Below are positions 7,584 through 16,158 of a stretch of 64,000 nucleotides of DNA, in pieces (position 1 is the first letter of the stretch; every line of letters begins with the position of its first letter). The stretch is from Nocardioides sp. J54 (GTDB taxonomy: Bacteria; Actinomycetota; Actinomycetes; Propionibacteriales; Nocardioidaceae): contig NZ_JAER01000008.1 of assembly GCF_000519005.1 (NCBI RefSeq), forward strand, positions 1 to 64,000, written 5' to 3'. The position numbers and the translations under genes were made by a program. Below the pieces are notes generated by a model. That model was not told the origin of the DNA and searched no databases. It saw only the letters and a list, made by a program, of their open reading frames with translations.

Positions 7584-8189
7584 ATGGATGCGGTCCCCGA
7601 CGACCCGGCCGGCGTCCCCCTCGCGGGGGCGCCGGCCGGCGCCGGCCCCGACCTCGGCGCGCTGCTGAAGCGCTCGGCCCGCGGTGACGAGGCCGCGTTC
7701 GCCGAGCTCTACGACGCCACCGCCGCCCGCGTGCACGGCCTGGTCGTGCGCGTGGTCCGCGACCGGGCGCAGTCCGACGAGGTCACCCAGGAGGTCTTCC
7801 TCGAGGTCTGGCGCCAGGCCAGCCGGTACGACGCCACGCGCGGCAGTGCCCTGGCCTGGCTGATGACCATCGCCCACCGCAAGGCGGTGGACCGGGTGCG
7901 CAGCGCCGAGGCCGCCTCCCGGCGGGACGTGGTCTACGAGGAGACCAACCGCTCCGTCCCCCACGACGAGACGGCCGAGGCCGCGACCGCCTCCCTGGAG
8001 GCGGCCCGGGTCCGCGCCGCGCTCGCCAGCCTGACCGACGTCCAGCGCGAGGCCATCGAGCTGGCGTACTTCGGCGGCTACACCCACACCGAGGTGGCCG
8101 CGCTGCTCGACCTGCCGGTCGGGACGGCGAAGACACGGATCCGCGACGGATTGATCCGCCTGCGCGACTCGATCGGAGTAGGAACATGA
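7584..8189 (+). CDS. sigK: ECF RNA polymerase sigma factor SigK
   Basis: Encodes 201 aa. Region 2 spans about 35-105 (FAELYDATAARVHGL, DEVTQEVFLEVWRQ, LAWLMTIAHRKAVDRVR) and region 4 about 140-195 (LTDVQREAIELAYFGGYTHTEVA, PVGTAKTRIRDGLIRLR). ATG 7584 is chosen because GAAGGA lies 7 nt upstream; a GTG at 7542 would overlap the fasciclin stop but has no ribosome site. It overlaps rskA by 4 nt (ATGA). Neighbours match the mycobacterial SigK locus. It is expected to be held inactive by RskA at the membrane and to drive the two CCGAAG promoters upstream. Confidence 0.93.
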   Translation: MDAVPDDPAGVPLAGAPAGAGPDLGALLKRSARGDEAAFAELYDATAARVHGLVVRVVRDRAQSDEVTQEVFLEVWRQASRYDATRGSALAWLMTIAHRKAVDRVRSAEAASRRDVVYEETNRSVPHDETAEAATASLEAARVRAALASLTDVQREAIELAYFGGYTHTEVAALLDLPVGTAKTRIRDGLIRLRDSIGVGT

Positions 8190-8971
8190 CCGATCACGAC
8201 CTGCACGCCCTCTCCGGCGCCTACGCGCTCGACGCGCTCGACGCCGACGAGCGGGCCCGCTTCGAGGCCCACCTCGCCGACTGCGCCGGGTGCCGTGAGG
8301 AGGTGGCCAGCCTCCAGGAGGCGGCCGCCCTGCTCGGCACCGACGAGGTCGAGCCCCCCTCCTCCGTCCGCGACGCCGTGCTCTCCGGCATCGGTGCGAT
8401 CCGCCCGCTGCCGCCGATCACCGAGGACCGCCCCGAGGACCGCACCGACCGCCGCCCCGGCGACCACGCGGCCGCGGAGGACGACGAGCTCGCCGGCCGT
8501 CGTACCCGCCACTCGCTGCTGCACCGCCTGGGCCGCACCCCGCTGCTCGTCGCCGCGGCCGCCGTCCTGCTGCTCGCCGTCGGCACCGCGCTGGTCCGGC
8601 CCTGGGCCGACGACCCGCAGCAGCTCACCCCCGAGCAGCGGGTGCTGGCCGCCGAGGACGCGACCCGCGTCCAGCAGGAGTTCCCCGACGGCTCCCGGGC
8701 CACGGTCGTCCTCTCGCGCAGCGAAGGCCGCGCCGTGATCGTCACCGAGGACATGGCACCGGCCCCCGAGGGCAAGGTCTACGAGATCTGGCTGCAGACG
8801 CCGCAGGGGTCGATGGTCCCCGCCGGCCTGATGCCCGACGACCCCGACACCACCCTGCTGCTCGACGGCGACGCCTCCGAGGCCACCGCCGTCGGCATCA
8901 CGGTCGAGCCGGACGGCGGGTCGCCGGAGCCGACGTCCGAGCCCATCGCCGTGCTCTCCCTGGACACGTGA
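8186..8971 (+). CDS. rskA: Anti-sigma-K factor RskA
   Basis: Encodes 261 aa. The N-terminal zinc-binding anti-sigma motif H-x3-C-x2-C is in AHLADCAGC (about residues 31-39), preceded by the typical LSGAYALDALD. One membrane helix (LLVAAAAVLLLAVGTALV) lies around 117-134, and an extracytoplasmic RskA domain (about 145-261: GKVYEIWLQTPQG, PAGLMP, AVGITVEPDGGS) follows. It sequesters SigK until proteolysis. Overlaps sigK by 4 nt and the next gene by 1 nt. Confidence 0.93.
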   Translation: MTDHDLHALSGAYALDALDADERARFEAHLADCAGCREEVASLQEAAALLGTDEVEPPSSVRDAVLSGIGAIRPLPPITEDRPEDRTDRRPGDHAAAEDDELAGRRTRHSLLHRLGRTPLLVAAAAVLLLAVGTALVRPWADDPQQLTPEQRVLAAEDATRVQQEFPDGSRATVVLSRSEGRAVIVTEDMAPAPEGKVYEIWLQTPQGSMVPAGLMPDDPDTTLLLDGDASEATAVGITVEPDGGSPEPTSEPIAVLSLDT

Positions 8972-11055
8972 TGAGGACCCCGACGACACCGCGGCGCGTC
9001 GCCGTGGTGGGCTCCGGCGTCGCCGGCCTCACCGCGGCACACGTCGCCTCGCACCCCGCGAACGGCGCCCACGTCACGCTCCTCGAGGCCGACGACCGGC
9101 TCGGCGGGCACGCCGACACCCACGACGTGGTCGACCCGACCGGCCGCGAGCTGCGCATCGACAGCGGCTTCATCGTGCACAACCGCCGCACCTACCCGAC
9201 CCTGCTGCGACTCTTCGACGAGCTCGGCGTCGCGACCCTGGAGTCGGAGATGTCGATGTCGATCAGCGACGAGGAGACCGGCCTGGAGTGGGCCGGCGCG
9301 CTCGGCCGCCGCGGTGTCTTCCCCGCGGGCGCCGGCAACCACCGCAACCCCCGCTACCTGCGGATGCTGGGCGAGGTGCCACGCTTCCACCGCCGCGCCC
9401 GGCGCCTGCTCGACGCCGCCGCGGACCCGGCCGCCGACCCGACGACGCTCGCGGAGTTCCTCGACGCCGGCCGCTTCTCGCCGTACTTCCGCCGCCACTT
9501 CATGGAGCCGCTGGTGGCGGCCGTGTGGTCGTGCGACCCCGACACCGCGCTGGACTACCCGGCGGCCTACCTCTTCGCCTTCCTCTCCCACCACGGGATG
9601 CTGCAGGTCTTCGGCTCGCCCACCTGGCGCACCGTCGCCGGCGGCTCGCGCACCTACGTCGACGCGGTCGCCGCGACGCTGCGCGAGCGCGGCGCCGACG
9701 TCCGCACCGGCAGCCCGGTCCACTCCGTGCGGGAGACCGCCGACGTCGTCGAGGTCGTCACCGACCGCGGCACCGAGGTGTACGACGCCGTCGTGGTCGC
9801 CACGCACCCCGACCAGGCCCTGCGGCTGCTCGCCGACCCGACCCCGGCGCAGCGCGAGGTGCTCGGCGCGATGCCGTACAGCCCCAACACCGCGCTGCTG
9901 CACACCGACACCCGGCTGATGCCCGGCGTCGCCGACGCGCACGCGTCGTGGAACTTCCGCCGTCCCGCCGCGGACCGGGCCGGTGTGCTCGTCACCTACG
10001 ACATGACCCGGCTGCAGCGGTTGCCCACCGACACCCGCTACCTGGTGACCCTCGGCGGGGAGGACCTCGTCGACCCGGACACGGTGCTCGTGCGCCGCGA
10101 CTACGCGCACCCGCTCTACACGCCCTCCTCGGTCGCCGCCCAGCGCCGGCTGCCGGAGATCGACAGCGACCACGTCGTCTTCGCCGGCGCCTACCACGGC
10201 TGGGGCTTCCACGAGGACGGCGCCCGCTCCGGCCTCGCCGCCGCCGAGCGCCTCGGCCTGGCCTGGTCCCGTCCGGTGGTCGAGGTGCGAGGCCGTCGTC
10301 CCGCCGCCACGTCGTACCGCGCCTCCCTGGTGCACCAGCGTCGCGAGCCGGTGGAGAGCTCCTTCGAGCACCGCACCCGCACCTGGGTCGTCGACCTCGA
10401 CCAGGTCGGTCCCGACGGCCGGGTGCCCGGCGGTCGCGGCCGGTTCCTGGGCCGCGACCACTTCGACGGTGACACGACCTCCGTGCGCGAGGGCCTGGAC
10501 CGGTTCCTGGCCGCGCACGGCATCGACCTGCGGGGCGGCCGCGCGCTGATGGCCGCGCTCCCCCGGGCGTACGGTCACTGCTTCAACCCCATCTCGATCC
10601 ACTGGTGCTGGGCCGACCGGGAGGGAGGCGGCCGCCCCGCAGCCACCGTCGTCGAGGTGCACAACACCTACGGCGACCGCCACGCCTACCTGCTCGACAC
10701 CGACGAGCGGGGCCGGGCCGTGGTGGACAAGGCGATGTACGTGTCGCCCTTCCACGGCGTCGACGGCCACTACGAGGTCGTCGCACCCCCGCCGGACCCG
10801 GCGACCGGCCGCCTCCGGCTCGCCGTCGGCCTGCGCACCGCCGACGGCGCCCGCTTCGACGCCGGCCTCCTCGGTGCGCCGGCGCGACCGCCCCTGCTCG
10901 CCCTCGCCGGCCTGCGCGGCGCCGCGCTCATCCGCGCCCACGGCGTCGCGCTGTGGCTGCGCCGGCTGCCGGTGCAGCCCCGACCTGACCACCACCCCCG
11001 TCCCCTCGCCGCGGCCCCGCGCCGCCGCGAGCTCGAGGAAGGCCTCCGCCCATGA
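8971..11055 (+). CDS. FAD-dependent amine-oxidase-like protein fused to a DUF1365 domain
   Basis: Encodes 694 aa. Residues 1-440 form an FAD-dependent oxidoreductase: dinucleotide motif VAVVGSGVAGLTAAHVA at about 9-25, LLEADDRLGGHADTH, and the C-terminal FAGAYHGWGFHEDG. Residues about 450-694 are a complete DUF1365 domain (LVHQRREPVESSFEHRT, RAYGHCFNPISIHWCW, YVSPFHGVDGHYE). In M. tuberculosis the counterparts Rv0449c and Rv0448c are separate adjacent genes; here they are one frame with no intervening stop. Next to cyclopropane-synthase-like genes, a lipid-modifying (fatty-acyl desaturation/methylation) role is likely. The start is ATG in a TGATG junction with rskA; a GTG 3 nt upstream is equally possible. 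Confidence 0.88.
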   Translation: MRTPTTPRRVAVVGSGVAGLTAAHVASHPANGAHVTLLEADDRLGGHADTHDVVDPTGRELRIDSGFIVHNRRTYPTLLRLFDELGVATLESEMSMSISDEETGLEWAGALGRRGVFPAGAGNHRNPRYLRMLGEVPRFHRRARRLLDAAADPAADPTTLAEFLDAGRFSPYFRRHFMEPLVAAVWSCDPDTALDYPAAYLFAFLSHHGMLQVFGSPTWRTVAGGSRTYVDAVAATLRERGADVRTGSPVHSVRETADVVEVVTDRGTEVYDAVVVATHPDQALRLLADPTPAQREVLGAMPYSPNTALLHTDTRLMPGVADAHASWNFRRPAADRAGVLVTYDMTRLQRLPTDTRYLVTLGGEDLVDPDTVLVRRDYAHPLYTPSSVAAQRRLPEIDSDHVVFAGAYHGWGFHEDGARSGLAAAERLGLAWSRPVVEVRGRRPAATSYRASLVHQRREPVESSFEHRTRTWVVDLDQVGPDGRVPGGRGRFLGRDHFDGDTTSVREGLDRFLAAHGIDLRGGRALMAALPRAYGHCFNPISIHWCWADREGGGRPAATVVEVHNTYGDRHAYLLDTDERGRAVVDKAMYVSPFHGVDGHYEVVAPPPDPATGRLRLAVGLRTADGARFDAGLLGAPARPPLLALAGLRGAALIRAHGVALWLRRLPVQPRPDHHPRPLAAAPRRRELEEGLRP

Positions 11056-12326
11056 CCGTGACCGACCACCTCCCCACCTCGCCCTGGGTCGGCCTGCAGC
11101 CGGTGTCGACCGGAGGCGTGGCCGCCCGCGTCGCCGAGCGGCTCTTCCGCTCCGCGCTGGGCCGCCGCAAGGTCACCGTGCGGCTCGAGCACCCCGACGG
11201 CACGACCGAGGTCCTCGGCCTCGGCGGACCCGGCATCGTGGTGCACCGGCCGGCGGAGCTCTTCGCCCGCGTCGGGCGCGACAAGCTGATCGGCTTCGGC
11301 GAGGCCTACATGACCGGCGCCTGGTCCGAGGACGGCACGCCCGGCGACGGCGTGCTCGGCGAGTTCCTGACGGTGCTCGCCGCCGACATGGCGCACCTCG
11401 TGCCGCCCTCGCTGCAGAAGCTCCGTGCCGTCGTCGCACCGCGCCGCCCGCGCAGCCAGCGGGGCAGCCGCGAGAACACGCAGTCCAACGTGGCCCACCA
11501 CTACGACCTCTCGAACGACCTCTTCGCGGCCTTCCTCGACCCGACGCTGTCGTACTCCTCGGCCCTCTTCGAGGATCTCGAGACCGCCCTCGCCGAGGAC
11601 TTCGTGGCAGCGCAGCACCGCAAGATCGACCGGCTGCTCGACCAGGCCGGCGTCACCGCGGGCACCCGCCTGCTGGAGATCGGCACCGGCTGGGGCGAGC
11701 TCGCGATCCGCGCCGCAGCCCGCGGCGCCGACGTCCGCTCGATCACCCTGTCCGTGGAGCAGCAGCGGCTGGCCCGGGAGCGGATCGCCGCCGCCGGGCA
11801 CGCCGAGCGGGTCTCGGTCGACCTGTGCGACTACCGCGCCCTGCTGGACGAGCCCGCCGGGGCGTACGACGCGGTGGTGTCCGTCGAGATGATCGAGGCC
11901 GTCGGGCGGGAGTTCTGGCCGGCGTACTTCCGCACGCTGGACCACGTGCTCGCGCCGGGCGGTGCGGTCGCGATCCAGGGCATCACGATGTCCCACGAGC
12001 GGATGCTGGCGACCCGGTCGACGCACACCTTCATCACCAAGTACATCTTCCCGGGCGGTGCCCTGCCGTCGGTCGAGGCGATCCGCCAGGTCATCGGTCG
12101 GCACACCTCGCTGCACGTCAGCGACGAGCTGGCGATGGGTGCGCACTACGCCCCGACGCTGCGCCGGTGGGACCTCGCCTTCCTCGCCTCCCGTGGGCGC
12201 GTCGCCGAGCTCGGCTTCGACGAGACCTTCGTGCGGATGTGGCACTTCTACCTGGAGTACTGCCGGGCCGGGTTCACGTCGGGCTACATCGACAACCACC
12301 AGCTGACGTTCACCCGGGAGGCGTGA
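11052..12326 (+). CDS. Cyclopropane-fatty-acyl-phospholipid synthase-like SAM methyltransferase (UfaA1-type)
   Basis: Encodes 424 aa, full length for the family. An N-terminal lipid-binding region (AYMTGAWSEDG near 88-98) is followed by NVAHHYDLSNDLFAAFLD (about 147-164), SAM motif I LLEIGTGWGE (about 206-215), and the active-site region SVEMIEAVGREFWPAYF (about 276-292). Such enzymes transfer a methyl(ene) group from SAM to an unsaturated phospholipid acyl chain. Overlaps the preceding fusion gene by ATGA and the next methyltransferase gene by one base, so it belongs to the SigK operon. Confidence 0.9.
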   Translation: MTVTDHLPTSPWVGLQPVSTGGVAARVAERLFRSALGRRKVTVRLEHPDGTTEVLGLGGPGIVVHRPAELFARVGRDKLIGFGEAYMTGAWSEDGTPGDGVLGEFLTVLAADMAHLVPPSLQKLRAVVAPRRPRSQRGSRENTQSNVAHHYDLSNDLFAAFLDPTLSYSSALFEDLETALAEDFVAAQHRKIDRLLDQAGVTAGTRLLEIGTGWGELAIRAAARGADVRSITLSVEQQRLARERIAAAGHAERVSVDLCDYRALLDEPAGAYDAVVSVEMIEAVGREFWPAYFRTLDHVLAPGGAVAIQGITMSHERMLATRSTHTFITKYIFPGGALPSVEAIRQVIGRHTSLHVSDELAMGAHYAPTLRRWDLAFLASRGRVAELGFDETFVRMWHFYLEYCRAGFTSGYIDNHQLTFTREA

Positions 12327-13189
12327 TGTCCGACCTGCCCGACGTCGTGCACCTCCAGCCCCGGCAGCCGTCCGGCGGTCCGACGGCCCCGGGCGGCGAC
12401 GCGGATGTCGCGCCCCGCCTCGAGCGGGCGCTGCGCCCGTTCGTCGGGGGTGACTTGCCGGTCCGGCTGGTCGCCTGGGACGGCTCCACCGCCGGACCCG
12501 ACGTCGCCCCCGTCGTGGAGCTGCGCTCCCCGGACGCGCTGCGCCGGCTGCTGTGGCACCCCGGCGAGCTCGGCGCGGCGCAGGCCTACGTCACCGGTGA
12601 GCTGGAGGTGCGCGGCGACCTCGACACCGCGCTGCGCCGCGGGGTGGCCGACCGCGTCGAGATCCGGCTGTGCGACTACCGCGACGCGGTCCCGGCGGCA
12701 GGTGACGAGCGGTACGACGCCGTCGCCTCCCTCGAGATGGGCGAGCACGTCGGCCAGTCGAACTACCCGACCTACGCCCGGGTGCTGCACGACGCGGTCC
12801 GCCCCGGTGGCCGGGTCCTCGTGCAGCAGATGTCGCGCAGCGGCCGCTGGCCCGGCGGCGGACCGTTCATCGAGTCCTTCATCGCCCCCGACATGCACAT
12901 GCGCCCGGTCGGGGAGACGGTCGCGCTGCTCGAGGCGTCCGGCCTCGAGGCGCGCGACGTGCACGCGCTGCGGGAGCACTACGTGCTCACCGTCGCCGGC
13001 TGGCTCGAGCGGTTCGAGGCGAACGTCGACGCCCTGGCGGCACTGGTCGGCGAGGAGCTGGTCCGCGTGTGGCGGCTCTACCTCGTCGGCGGCTCGATGG
13101 CCTTCCGCGACGGCAGGATGGGCGTCGACCAGGTCCTGCTCGTGCGTCCCGGTGCGGCGCACGGCCTGCCGTGGAGGAGGTCCTCGTGA
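12326..13189 (+). CDS. Cyclopropane-synthase-like protein with internal deletion of the SAM-binding region
   Basis: Encodes 287 aa against about 420-430 for the family. Residues 1-108 match the N-terminal part (AQAYVTGELEVRGDLDTALRRG). The chain then jumps directly to ADRVEIRLCDYRDAV, which in the intact neighbour lies about 145 residues later. The HYDLSNDFY block and SAM motif I (ExGxGWG) are therefore absent, while the distal part (ASLEMGEHVGQSNYPTYARVL, RPGGRVLVQQM) is intact. The frame is preserved. It is probably not an active methyltransferase on its own; a natural in-frame deletion, a regulatory paralogue or an assembly error are alternatives. Start overlaps the upstream stop (TGATG). 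Confidence 0.8.
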   Translation: MSDLPDVVHLQPRQPSGGPTAPGGDADVAPRLERALRPFVGGDLPVRLVAWDGSTAGPDVAPVVELRSPDALRRLLWHPGELGAAQAYVTGELEVRGDLDTALRRGVADRVEIRLCDYRDAVPAAGDERYDAVASLEMGEHVGQSNYPTYARVLHDAVRPGGRVLVQQMSRSGRWPGGGPFIESFIAPDMHMRPVGETVALLEASGLEARDVHALREHYVLTVAGWLERFEANVDALAALVGEELVRVWRLYLVGGSMAFRDGRMGVDQVLLVRPGAAHGLPWRRSS

Positions 13190-14022
13190 ACGTGCTCATC
13201 TCGATCCTCGCCGCCCTTGCCGCGGCAGCGCTGGTCATGACGGGGACCGCGCTCGTCGCCCGCCGGCAGGGCCGGGTGGCGATCGTCGACGTGGCGTGGG
13301 GGCTGGGCTTCGTGCTGGCCGCCGTCGCGTCCGGCGCCGCGGCCCTGCTGCTCGACGCCGGTGACGCCGTGCGCACCGGCATCGTCGTGGCGATGGTCGC
13401 CGTCTGGGGCCTGCGCCTGGCGGCCCACATCGGCCGGCGCAGCGCGGGCCACCGCGACGAGGACCCCCGCTACGTCAAGCTCCTCGGCGGCACGCTCGCC
13501 GAGGTCGGCATGGCCCGCGCCGTGCGCAAGGTCTTCGCCATCCAGGGCGCTGCCCTCGCGTTCGTCGCCCTGCCCGTCGCGGTCGGCGTCGTCCAGGACG
13601 TCGCGTGGTGGCCGGTGGTCGTGCTGGGCGTCGTCGTCTGGGCCGTCGGCCTGGTCTTCGAGGCGGTCGGTGACGCGCAGCTGTCGGCCTACCGCGCCCA
13701 GCCCCGCGAGAGCCGGCCCCCGGTGCTCGACACCGGCCTGTGGGCGTGGACCCGGCACCCGAACTACTTCGGCGACTCGTGCGTGTGGTGGGGCACCTGG
13801 CTCGCGGGCGGCCTCGCGTCGGGCTGGGTCGTCGGCCTCGCGACCGTCGCGGCGCCGGCGGTGATGACGTACTTCCTGGTCCACGCCACGGGCGCCCGCC
13901 TGCTCGAGCAGACGATGATGAAGCGTCCCGGCTACCCGGAGTACGCCGCCCGCACGCCGCTCTTCCTCCCGCGGCCCCCGCGTCGGCAGGACCGGGGTCG
14001 CCGGGGTCACCGGGTCCCGTAG
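13186..14022 (+). CDS. DUF1295 integral membrane protein (steroid-reductase/ICMT-like fold)
   Basis: Encodes 278 aa from GTG 13186. GGAGGAGG at 13173-13180 gives a strong ribosome site, and the start overlaps the previous stop. About six to seven membrane helices are visible. The conserved C-terminal WTRHPNYFGDSCVWWGTW (about 188-205) and a late PGYPEYAARTPLFLPRPP are DUF1295 hallmarks, shared with steroid 5-alpha-reductase and isoprenylcysteine methyltransferase folds. In M. tuberculosis the equivalent Rv0446c sits in the same SigK cluster. A role in modifying the lipid made by the upstream methyltransferase is inferred. Confidence 0.9.
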   Translation: MNVLISILAALAAAALVMTGTALVARRQGRVAIVDVAWGLGFVLAAVASGAAALLLDAGDAVRTGIVVAMVAVWGLRLAAHIGRRSAGHRDEDPRYVKLLGGTLAEVGMARAVRKVFAIQGAALAFVALPVAVGVVQDVAWWPVVVLGVVVWAVGLVFEAVGDAQLSAYRAQPRESRPPVLDTGLWAWTRHPNYFGDSCVWWGTWLAGGLASGWVVGLATVAAPAVMTYFLVHATGARLLEQTMMKRPGYPEYAARTPLFLPRPPRRQDRGRRGHRVP

Positions 14023-14726
14023 ACCCCGATCCCGAGCCGGACCTCCCCGACGTCGCGGGTGTAGCGCCGCCCGTCGGCGTCGGTCAGCCGGACCGTGAGC
14101 TCGACGTTGCGCCCGGGCGCGACGTAGCGGTCGCGCTCGGTGCCGTCGGGCCGGGTCCGCGAGACCAGGATGCCGGGCCGGTCGCCACCGCCCTCGGGGT
14201 TGAAGGAGTAGGCACCGAAGGTGTCCTCCGGCTCGGGACCGGACGTGCAGGACACCTGGAAGACGTGCCACCCGTCGAGCTCCACCGTCACCCACGGCAT
14301 CCGGCGGTCCCCCGGGACCGGCTCGGTGGTCGTGCAGTGGACGGTGAAGGTCGCGTCGGCCGGCAGCACCAGCCCGCGGGTGATCGCGCGCTCCCCCGGC
14401 TCGCCCACCACCGACGAGACCAGCGGCTCACCCTCGACCACGGCCGGGAAGGTGACGTCGGCGCCCCGGGTGGGGTCGACGCTGCCGTCGGTGACCGTCG
14501 GCGCCGGGTCGTCGGCCGGGCCGGGACCGGCGTCCCGCCCGAGCAGGGCGACGGCCAGGGCACCGCCGCCGACCACGGCCAGGGCGGCCAGGGCGGCGAC
14601 GGCGTGCCGGCGGCGTCGTACCGTGCGGACGCGGTGGGCGACCTCGGTGGGTCGGGCGGCGAGTCCGTCGTCGCCGTCGGGTGCGTGCGTGGCGAGCGCC
14701 TGCCGCAGGTCGTCGAGGGTGTTCAT
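14007..14726 (-). CDS. Membrane-anchored hypothetical protein, partner of SigE-type sigma factor
   Basis: Encodes 239 aa. A short N-terminal cytoplasmic part (TLDDLRQALATHAP) is followed by one basic-flanked membrane helix (HAVAALAALAVVGGGALAVALL, about 41-62) and an exported beta-rich domain with no family I recognise. It overlaps the upstream sigma gene by ATGA, the usual place for an anti-sigma or sigma-associated membrane protein, but no HxxxCxxC motif is visible. Its 3' end overlaps the convergent DUF1295 gene by 16 bp. The function as an anti-sigma factor is inference from position only. Confidence 0.72.
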   Translation of the reverse strand: MNTLDDLRQALATHAPDGDDGLAARPTEVAHRVRTVRRRRHAVAALAALAVVGGGALAVALLGRDAGPGPADDPAPTVTDGSVDPTRGADVTFPAVVEGEPLVSSVVGEPGERAITRGLVLPADATFTVHCTTTEPVPGDRRMPWVTVELDGWHVFQVSCTSGPEPEDTFGAYSFNPEGGGDRPGILVSRTRPDGTERDRYVAPGRNVELTVRLTDADGRRYTRDVGEVRLGIGVYGTR

Positions 14727-15226
14727 GCGCGGTCCTCCTCAGGGGCGAGCGCGGGGTCGATGCGGAGCTTGGCGAGGGCGCGGCTGCACTGGCTCTTGAC
14801 GTTGCCGACGCTGCAGCCGAGGACCCGGGCGGTCTCCGCCTCGGTGAGGTCCTCGAAGTAGCGCAGCACCACCACCGCGCGCTGCCTGCGCGGGAGCCGG
14901 CCGACCGCGGTCCAGAGGTCGTGGCGGGCGTCGCTGCGCTCGGCTCCCGTGGAGGACGCGGAGCCGGTCGGCTCCGGCAGCTCGTCCGTGGCGTGCTCGC
15001 CGTTCCACCTGCGCCGCCACCAGGAGGCGTAGGTGTTGACCAGGATCCTGCGGACGTACGGCTCCGGGTCGCCGTCGATGCGGCGCCAGGCGAACCACGC
15101 CTTGGTGAGCGCGGTCTGCAGGAGGTCCTCGGCGAGCGCGTGGTCCCGGGTGAGCAGGTACGCCGTGCGCAGCAACGCGCTCGACCGGGCCGCGACGAAG
15201 GCGTCGAAGTCGGCCCGTGCCTGCAT
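14723..15226 (-). CDS. SigE-family ECF RNA polymerase sigma factor (TIGR02983 type)
   Basis: Encodes 167 aa. Region 2 starts with FDAFVAARSSALLRTAYLLT and contains ALAEDLLQTALTKAWFAW and PYVRRILVNTYASWWRRR. Region 4 contains LPRRQRAVVVLRYFEDLTEAETARVLGCSVGNVKSQ. ATG 15226 is chosen because AGGAGGA lies just upstream; longer in-frame starts (to 15334) add a low-complexity Gln/Gly/Pro tail. Forms a two-gene operon with the overlapping membrane protein gene. Divergent from the tyrosine phosphatase gene. Confidence 0.9.
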   Translation of the reverse strand: MQARADFDAFVAARSSALLRTAYLLTRDHALAEDLLQTALTKAWFAWRRIDGDPEPYVRRILVNTYASWWRRRWNGEHATDELPEPTGSASSTGAERSDARHDLWTAVGRLPRRQRAVVVLRYFEDLTEAETARVLGCSVGNVKSQCSRALAKLRIDPALAPEEDRA

Positions 15227-15367
15227 CGCTCCTCCTGGCGTGCTCCGTCTTCCCTGCGCGGTTCCCGGCGCCGTTCCCTGGGCCGATCCCTGTGCCGGGG
15301 GCGGGGACTGGATGGTGTTCACGTGGTGTTCCACCGCCCGGGACCCCGGAATGGTTGCACGCGGCCC

Positions 15368-15373
15368 TAGGCT
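15368..15373 (+). promoter_or_regulatory. -10 box (TAGGCT) of a probably leaderless gene
   Basis: TAGGCT ends 8 nt before GTG 15382, and no ribosome site is present. This supports the GTG start of the phosphatase rather than the longer upstream frame. Confidence 0.4.
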
Positions 15374-15381
15374 TCCTTGCC

Positions 15382-16143
15382 GTGACCGACCACGTGGGCG
15401 AGGAGTACCTCCGGCTGGCCTCGGCCGACAACTTCCGCGACGTCGCCGGCCCCGGCTACGCGACGGCCGACGGCGGCCGCCTGCGCACGGGCGTCTTCTA
15501 CCGCTCCAACGACCTGCGGCTCACCGACGAGGACCACGGCCTGCTCAGCTCGATCGGGCTGCGGACCGTGATCGACCTGCGGGCGCCGGCGGAGATCGAG
15601 CAGCACCCCGACCCGGAGGTGCCCGGCGCGGAGGCGATGCACTTCGACGCGATCGGCATCCCGATGGAGCAGGTCGCCGGCCTCGCCTCGCGCGAGGACG
15701 CTGCCGAGCTGATGGAGGAGGTCTACCGCGGTTTCGTGACCAGCCCGAAGTCGACGACCGCCTTCGGCGGCGTGCTGCGCCAGCTCGCCTCCGGCGGGCC
15801 GCAGCTCTTCCACTGCTCCGGCGGCAAGGACCGCACCGGGTGGGTGGCCGCGATGCTGCTGCACCTCGCCGGCGTCGACGACGCCACCATCGAGGCCGAC
15901 TACCTGCTGACCAACGCGCTCACCGCCGCCAGCCGCGCACGCACGGAGGCCGAGATCGAGCGCCACCTCGGCCCCGACGGCGTCGCGGTCTACGAGCCCG
16001 TGCTCGTCGTCGACACGTCCTACCTGCGGGCCGCCCTGTCCGCGCTGCGCCACGAGTACGGCGACCGGGCGACGTACCTGCGCGAGGGCCTCGGCCTGGA
16101 CGAGGACGTGCTCGGCACGCTGCGCCGGCACCTGCGGCACTGA
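15382..16143 (+). CDS. Tyrosine-protein phosphatase (PtpB-like dual-specificity family)
   Basis: Encodes 253 aa. The P-loop FHCSGGKDRTG (about residues 143-153) has the Cys-x5-Arg active site with the Lys-Asp variant (CxxGKDR) of the MptpB group. The N-terminal ASADNFRDVAGPGYATADG and the LRSIGLRTVIDLR-type segment are also typical. It dephosphorylates phosphotyrosine and possibly Ser/Thr or phosphoinositide substrates; the physiological target is unknown. GTG start with a leaderless -10. Ends 15 bp from the convergent BrkB gene. Confidence 0.9.
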   Translation: MTDHVGEEYLRLASADNFRDVAGPGYATADGGRLRTGVFYRSNDLRLTDEDHGLLSSIGLRTVIDLRAPAEIEQHPDPEVPGAEAMHFDAIGIPMEQVAGLASREDAAELMEEVYRGFVTSPKSTTAFGGVLRQLASGGPQLFHCSGGKDRTGWVAAMLLHLAGVDDATIEADYLLTNALTAASRARTEAEIERHLGPDGVAVYEPVLVVDTSYLRAALSALRHEYGDRATYLREGLGLDEDVLGTLRRHLRH

Positions 16144-16158
16144 GCGGACCGGCTGCCC

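Noticed and set aside
8779-10995. 738-codon minus-strand frame opposite the FAD/DUF1365 gene
   Set aside because: Antisense shadow in GC-rich DNA with no recognisable motifs.
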